NCBI GenBank assembly: GCA_017458865.1
Contig: JAFSZW010000242.1
Span: forward strand, 1-9,571
DNA: 9,571 bases
Direction: 5' to 3'
DNA from: Clostridia bacterium
GTDB taxonomy: Bacteria > Bacillota > Clostridia > Christensenellales > Aristaeellaceae
In this document: in pieces, positions 6,841 to 9,571 of the stretch
Layout: each line of letters starts with the position of its first letter
How positions within the stretch are numbered: position 1 is the first letter of the stretch
Made by a program: the position numbers and the translations under genes
Notes under the pieces: model-generated
The model's input: the letters and a program-made list of their open reading frames with translations, nothing else
Told to the model about the DNA's origin: nothing
The model's database searches: none

Positions 6841-7010
6841 CGGGGTGGACGCTCATGCGATGAGCATATCCCCTTTCTGAGGGGCGTGTCTATCAGACAC
6901 ATGAGGGTACTCTGTCGATGGCTTTCAGGCTGCCTGATCCCCGAGACAGCTGTTTAGCCGGATCATCACATAAGTAGGAGCTGGTCGCACGAAATGCAGG
7001 TTTTCGTGAG
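6841..7010. ncRNA. Hairpin-rich non-coding segment, possible structured RNA or element end
   Basis: About 170 bp without a credible reading frame contains five perfect hairpins: GCTCAT/ATGAGC (6851-6865, loop GCG), CCCCT/AGGGG (6870-6884, loop TTCTG), GTGTCT/AGACAC (6886-6900, loop ATC), TCAGG/CCTGA (6925-6937) inside CTGTC/GACAG (6912-6916 with 6945-6949), and CACGAAA/TTTCGTG (6988-7008). The first three each span 15 nt and are separated by only 4 and 1 nt. GGGG at 6842-6845 could alternatively pair with the CCCC at 6870-6873, so competing folds exist. I match it to no known class: it lacks tmRNA, RNase P, SRP and T-box hallmarks. Strand, promoter and ends are unknown. The alternative is a palindrome-rich relic of a transposon terminus. 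Confidence 0.35.
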
Positions 7011-7024
7011 CACGGGACTAAAGT

Positions 7025-7489
7025 GGGCATAGTATTTGTATATAATTACACTTAATATAATTATATCACTAAAGGGAATTATAGTCTAATTGATTTAAAT
7101 CGTGGATATGCTATACGTTTTTGACATTAGAATAAGCATTTTGAGTCAAACAGCATCATAATTTACTGGAATAATCTCTTTTATTCTGACATGATTGAGA
7201 AAGTGATAGGGATTTGCGTTTTGGATCATTAACATCTTGAAGCAGATCTGTATCATAGTAAAATTATGCAATGATAGTCACAATTATTGCAATAAATAAA
7301 TGTGGCAATATGAGAACGATTTTGCATGATCTGGACAATCAATGTGCAGGTGGATTTTCAGGAACAGCACATAACATGTTTATCAAATTTGTCCAAACAG
7401 CGGAATTCGGGCGATTTCTTTTCAAAAAAAGGAAAGAAAATGAAAGAAAAGCAAAGAAAAGAAAATTTCAGGAAACTTCAATAACGTGA
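7025..7489. other. AT-rich intergenic region, no convincing gene
   Basis: Composition falls abruptly at about 7025 from roughly even GC to strongly AT-rich and recovers only near the gene at 7617. Visible structure includes the 9-mer ATATAATTA twice (7040-7048, 7055-7063), the second inside the perfect palindrome ATATAATTATAT (7055-7066). There is an inverted repeat TTTGAC/GTCAAA near 7120-7150, a direct repeat AATTATGCAAT/AATTATTGCAAT (7262-7272, 7282-7293), and an A/G-rich tract at about 7425-7468. A 72-codon frame from ATG 7271 has no ribosome binding site or recognisable motif, so I do not call it a gene. The region may be a regulatory region, a decayed insertion or acquired DNA. Confidence 0.5.
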
Positions 7490-7518
7490 TTGAATAAAAC
7501 CAAATTTGGATATATAAT
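7490..7518 (+). promoter_or_regulatory. Sigma-A promoter of the helix-turn-helix gene
   Basis: TTGAAT (7490-7495) and a perfect TATAAT (7513-7518) lie exactly 17 bp apart. Transcription would begin near 7525, giving a leader of about 92 nt. That leader contains a small hairpin, CAGGC/GCCTG, at 7572-7585, shortly before the ribosome binding site. Confidence 0.75.
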
Positions 7519-7616
7519 GTATGAGGTAACTGAAGTGTAAATGCCTGTAAGGCTTTTGATGTTCAGGGGAACAGGCGCTCGCCTGGAAAAGGATAATCAA
7601 AGGGGAGGACACTGAC

Positions 7617-8069
7617 TTGGAAAACATGACTGAACAAATTAAAAAGGGGATTAAGTCGCATTATCAGAGTCTGCGTAGATTTGCCGACGAGAGCGATATT
7701 CCGTACAGCACACTGACGAACTGCCTTTCCAAGGGGATTAGTGGAACAGCATACAGCACTGTCGCGAAGATCTGCAATATGCTTGATATCAAGCAGGACA
7801 GTGATACGGATCTTGAAGCGTTTGACGGGAAGTACAGCGAACTGTACCGGAAGCTGACGACACTCGACAGGATGGGTATTCATACCATTGAGACGATTTT
7901 GGACGTTGAGACTGCACGCTGCGAGAAGGAAAAGGCGCAGGTCAGGCACTTCAATGGGCTTGGATACGGTGAAGGCAGCAGGCCGAATCCGGATGATGAT
8001 CGTATTCGCAAGCTGGTACGGATCGTCCTGGATGATAAAGTGAATGCCGGCGGCGAGGAAGAAGAATAA
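7617..8069 (+). CDS. Small XRE-like helix-turn-helix protein
   Basis: The protein has 150 residues. The N-terminal part, about 5-58, resembles a Cro/C1-type DNA-binding domain: IKSHYQSLRRFADESDIPYS, then TLTNCLSKG as a plausible recognition helix, then TVAKICNMLDI. The rest has no motif I recognise. It includes a helical stretch (about 68-112, rich in charged residues), a Pro/Asp-rich linker SRPNPDDD (121-128), a short predicted helix and an acidic end GGEEEE. Start is TTG at 7617, with AGGGGAGG at 7601-7608 eight bases upstream; the ATG at 7626 would be too far. It has its own promoter and terminator, so it is monocistronic. It is probably a transcriptional regulator, but neither target nor ligand is visible. 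Nothing phage-like (integrase, cI/cro pair) adjoins it. Confidence 0.75.
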   Translation: MENMTEQIKKGIKSHYQSLRRFADESDIPYSTLTNCLSKGISGTAYSTVAKICNMLDIKQDSDTDLEAFDGKYSELYRKLTTLDRMGIHTIETILDVETARCEKEKAQVRHFNGLGYGEGSRPNPDDDRIRKLVRIVLDDKVNAGGEEEE

Positions 8070-8082
8070 ATAATCAGGAGCC

Positions 8083-8121
8083 AAGCCAGAGAATGTGATA
8101 GCATTCGGGCCTGGCTTTTTT
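8083..8121 (+). terminator. Terminator of the helix-turn-helix gene
   Basis: AAGCCAG (8083-8089) pairs with CTGGCTT (8111-8117). An inner GAATG/CATTC stem (8091-8095 with 8102-8106) encloses TGATAG, with an internal loop between the two. T continues to 8121. It lies 13 bp after the stop codon. Confidence 0.85.
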
Positions 8122-8147
8122 GATGTCTTATATATGAGGGCCTGGCT
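8107..8147. repeat. Short direct repeat GGGCCTGGCT flanking the terminator tail
   Basis: GGGCCTGGCT occurs at 8107-8116 (descending arm of the terminator) and again at 8138-8147. The second copy could also pair with the AGCCAG of the ascending arm, giving an alternative stem without a T-tract. It may be chance, a local duplication or a way to weaken termination and allow read-through into the HAD gene, for which I see no clear promoter. Confidence 0.35.
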
Positions 8148-8175
8148 AAGATGTGTCATACTGAAAGGGTAAAAT

Positions 8176-8832
8176 ATGGGCAATATTAAAGCGGTCATCT
8201 GGGATCTGGACGGCACACTGCTTGATACTCTGGACGACCTGACAAACAGTCTCAATGCGGCATTGCGTGAAAACGGATGCAGCGAGCACCCGAGGGAAGC
8301 GGTCCGGCAGATGGTTGGAAACGGCACGCAGCGCCTGATCTGCCGCGCACTGCCGGGCGGACAGGATGATCCGCATTATCAGGCAGTACATGATGCATTT
8401 CTGCGCGAATATGCGGTTCATAACAAGGACTGCACAAAACCCTATGAGGGTATTCCTGAGGTAATGGGCAACCTGAAACGTGCAGGCATCCGGCACGCAG
8501 TTGTCTCCAATAAGATTGACTTTGCAGTCCGTGCGCTGTGCAGTGAGTACTTTGGGGACCTGGTCAGCGTCAGCGTCGGAGATGATCCGAGCCGTGCGAG
8601 GAAACCGGCGCCGGACAGCGTATTTGCAGCGCTTGAGGCAATGGATGTGCTCTGCGGGAATGCGGTCTATGTGGGCGATTCCAATGTGGACATTGAAACA
8701 GCCGGCAATGCCGGAATTCCGGGCATTGGCGTGCTTTGGGGATTCCGGGACCGGGCGAATCTGGAGGGGGCCGGTGCCAGATATGTGGTGTCGACGCCGG
8801 ATGAGCTGGAACGCCTTATCCTTTCCCTGTAA
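8176..8832 (+). CDS. HAD-superfamily hydrolase, phosphoglycolate phosphatase-like
   Basis: This is a 218-residue cytoplasmic phosphatase of HAD subfamily I with a helical C1 cap. The four HAD motifs are intact: motif I DLDGTLLDT with nucleophile Asp10 and acid/base Asp12, motif II Ser111 in VVSNK, motif III Lys143 in RKPAPD, and motif IV GDSNVD with Asp168 and Asp172 for Mg2+. Residues about 17-85 form the cap that sets specificity. Family members remove phosphate from small substrates such as phosphoglycolate, sugar phosphates or, in the PpaX branch, pyrophosphate; which one applies here cannot be read. ATG 8176 follows AAAGGG at 8164-8169. The GNAT gene begins 20 bp after the stop, so the two are probably co-transcribed. 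No clear promoter is seen in the 54 bp after the upstream terminator. Confidence 0.88.
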   Translation: MGNIKAVIWDLDGTLLDTLDDLTNSLNAALRENGCSEHPREAVRQMVGNGTQRLICRALPGGQDDPHYQAVHDAFLREYAVHNKDCTKPYEGIPEVMGNLKRAGIRHAVVSNKIDFAVRALCSEYFGDLVSVSVGDDPSRARKPAPDSVFAALEAMDVLCGNAVYVGDSNVDIETAGNAGIPGIGVLWGFRDRANLEGAGARYVVSTPDELERLILSL

Positions 8833-8852
8833 GTGGACGACGGAGGAATAAG

Positions 8853-9356
8853 ATGATCAGAAAGGCAAAGGCCGAGGATCTGCCGAGAATCAACGAAATC
8901 TATGCTTGTGCGCGCAGCTTTATGCGCGCACATGGCAACATGAACCAGTGGGTCGGCGGATATCCCGGGCAGGAACTGCTTGAGGGCGACATTGCCAGGG
9001 GCGAACTGTATGCCATGGTGTCAGAGGATGATGAGATCTATGGTGTATTTATGCTGCATTACGGGAAAGATCCGACGTATGCCGTAATCGAAGACGGTGC
9101 ATGGCTGAATGACTCGGATTATGCGACCATTCACCGGATTGCCAGTGACGGCACACATACGCGCGTATATCATGAGGCCGTGACGTTCGCCAGAGCACAG
9201 TATTCACATCTTCGGGTGGATACGCATGCAGATAACAAGCCCATGCAGGAGGCGATAACGCGCGAGGACTTTGTATATTGCGGGATCATTCATCTTGAAA
9301 ACGGCGATCCGCGCCTTGCGTATGAATGGGTAGCGCCGGCCTCCGGTGCCTGCTGA
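8853..9356 (+). CDS. GNAT-family N-acetyltransferase
   Basis: This 167-residue protein has the layout of a GNAT acetyltransferase, which moves an acetyl group from acetyl-CoA to an amine. Visible are the N-terminal strand-helix MIRKAKAEDLPRINEIYACA (1-20), the central strands ELYAMVSEDDEIYGVFMLHY (51-70), IHRIAS at 93-98, and the C-terminal RVDTHADNKPMQEAITREDF (121-140) followed by VYCGII. The last corresponds to the common 'hvd N..a...y...GF' element. The pyrophosphate-binding loop is atypical: where Q/R-x-x-G-x-G/A is expected, the protein reads GTHTRVYHEA, without the usual glycines. CGGAGGA at 8841-8847 sits just before ATG 8853. Position behind the HAD gene suggests an operon. The acceptor substrate is unknown. 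Confidence 0.85.
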   Translation: MIRKAKAEDLPRINEIYACARSFMRAHGNMNQWVGGYPGQELLEGDIARGELYAMVSEDDEIYGVFMLHYGKDPTYAVIEDGAWLNDSDYATIHRIASDGTHTRVYHEAVTFARAQYSHLRVDTHADNKPMQEAITREDFVYCGIIHLENGDPRLAYEWVAPASGAC

Positions 9357-9386
9357 CTGGTGCAGAGGTTTCGAAACCGGGAGAAT

Positions 9387-9421
9387 AATAAAGACAGGCG
9401 GTATCCCGCCTGTCTTTATTT
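9387..9421. terminator. Bidirectional terminator between convergent genes
   Basis: AATAAAGACAGGCGG (9387-9401) and CCGCCTGTCTTTATT (9406-9420) form a perfect 15-bp stem around TATC. T-rich ends lie on both strands. It terminates the HAD-GNAT transcript from the left and the minus-strand dehydrogenase transcript from the right. Confidence 0.92.
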
Positions 9422-9571
9422 CGTCTTCATGAGGCCGTCTATGATCTCGAGCGCCTGCCGGGTATATTGCTCAATCACCCCGGCGGATTTCCTGAGGGCA
9501 AGCTGCTCTTCGTCCGTGAGAGGCAGTTGGGTGATGCGTTTTATGCCGCTTTTGCACGTCACGCAGGGAAC
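9416..9571 (-). CDS. L-lactate/malate dehydrogenase-type protein, C-terminal part (truncated by window end)
   Basis: Read on the minus strand from the window edge, 51 codons end at TAA (complement of 9416-9418). The fragment begins VPCVTCKSGIKRITQLPLTD and continues EEQLALRKSAGVIEQYTRQA. This matches the C-terminal end of NAD-dependent L-lactate/malate dehydrogenases, where a 'VPc..g..GV.ri..lpL...E...l..SA' pattern leads into the last helix. Such enzymes interconvert pyruvate and lactate, or oxaloacetate and malate, in the cytoplasm. The specificity loop and catalytic His are outside the window, so the two cannot be told apart. The stop codon lies within the shared terminator stem. Confidence 0.65.
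   Translation of the reverse strand, partial: VPCVTCKSGIKRITQLPLTDEEQLALRKSAGVIEQYTRQALEIIDGLMKTK

Noticed and set aside
7121..7126. TTGACA hexamer in the AT-rich region
   Set aside because: No -10 hexamer at suitable spacing and no gene downstream to serve.
7271..7489. 72-codon frame with a basic Lys/Arg-rich tail in the AT-rich region
   Set aside because: No ribosome binding site precedes the ATG, and the tail comes from an A/G-rich tract. It could be reconsidered if conserved.
7563..8327. 254-codon minus-strand frame over the helix-turn-helix and HAD genes
   Set aside because: It crosses a terminator and two well-supported plus-strand genes, and the sequence has no family features.

Overview
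This looks like an ordinary chromosomal stretch from a Bacillota (Firmicutes) bacterium of moderate GC content, probably from the gut-associated Clostridia or Erysipelotrichia. Several things point that way: strong GGAGG-type ribosome binding sites, three TTG starts among six complete genes, consensus sigma-A promoters with 17-bp spacers, compact intrinsic terminators, and family types such as a fucose/arabinose isomerase-like enzyme and a polyprenyl-phosphate sugar-1-phosphate transferase. The genus cannot be fixed from this window.

Layout, left to right. (1) The 3' end of an L-fucose/L-arabinose isomerase-family gene (to 443) closes with a strong terminator. (2) A promoter near 529-557 and a leader of about 184 nt precede a stand-alone membrane sugar-phosphate transferase (748-2133), which primes a lipid-linked glycan. 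Its terminator lies 235 bp downstream of the stop. (3) A perfect-consensus promoter with a Fur-box-like inverted repeat over its -35 drives a three-gene ABC importer: secreted binding protein (2544-3620), fused double-domain permease (3766-5550) and ATPase (5574-6650). A hairpin with a U-tract sits between the first and second genes and probably sets a high ratio of binding protein to membrane complex. (4) 6700-7616 has no convincing gene. Its first part (about 6841-7010) packs five hairpins and may be a structured RNA or a mobile-element end. Composition then drops sharply to AT-rich DNA at about 7025. (5) A small XRE-like helix-turn-helix protein (7617-8069) has its own promoter and terminator. 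(6) A HAD phosphatase (8176-8832) and a GNAT acetyltransferase (8853-9356) form a tight pair. (7) The 3' end of an L-lactate/malate dehydrogenase-type gene converges on the minus strand, with its stop codon inside a shared bidirectional terminator.

The most interesting biology is the importer. It belongs to the FbpABC/AfuABC class usually labelled 'iron(III)', but the binding protein lacks the tyrosine pair expected of a ferric-binding protein. At that place it has a His-Asp, with a Glu 24 residues later, which resembles the sugar-phosphate-binding site reported for AfuA. It also lacks a lipobox, which is unusual for a Gram-positive importer. The Fur-like operator argues the other way, so the substrate is open. 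The second point of interest is the hairpin-rich, non-coding 6841-7010 segment. I saw no CRISPR array, tRNA, rRNA, intact insertion sequence or defence system.
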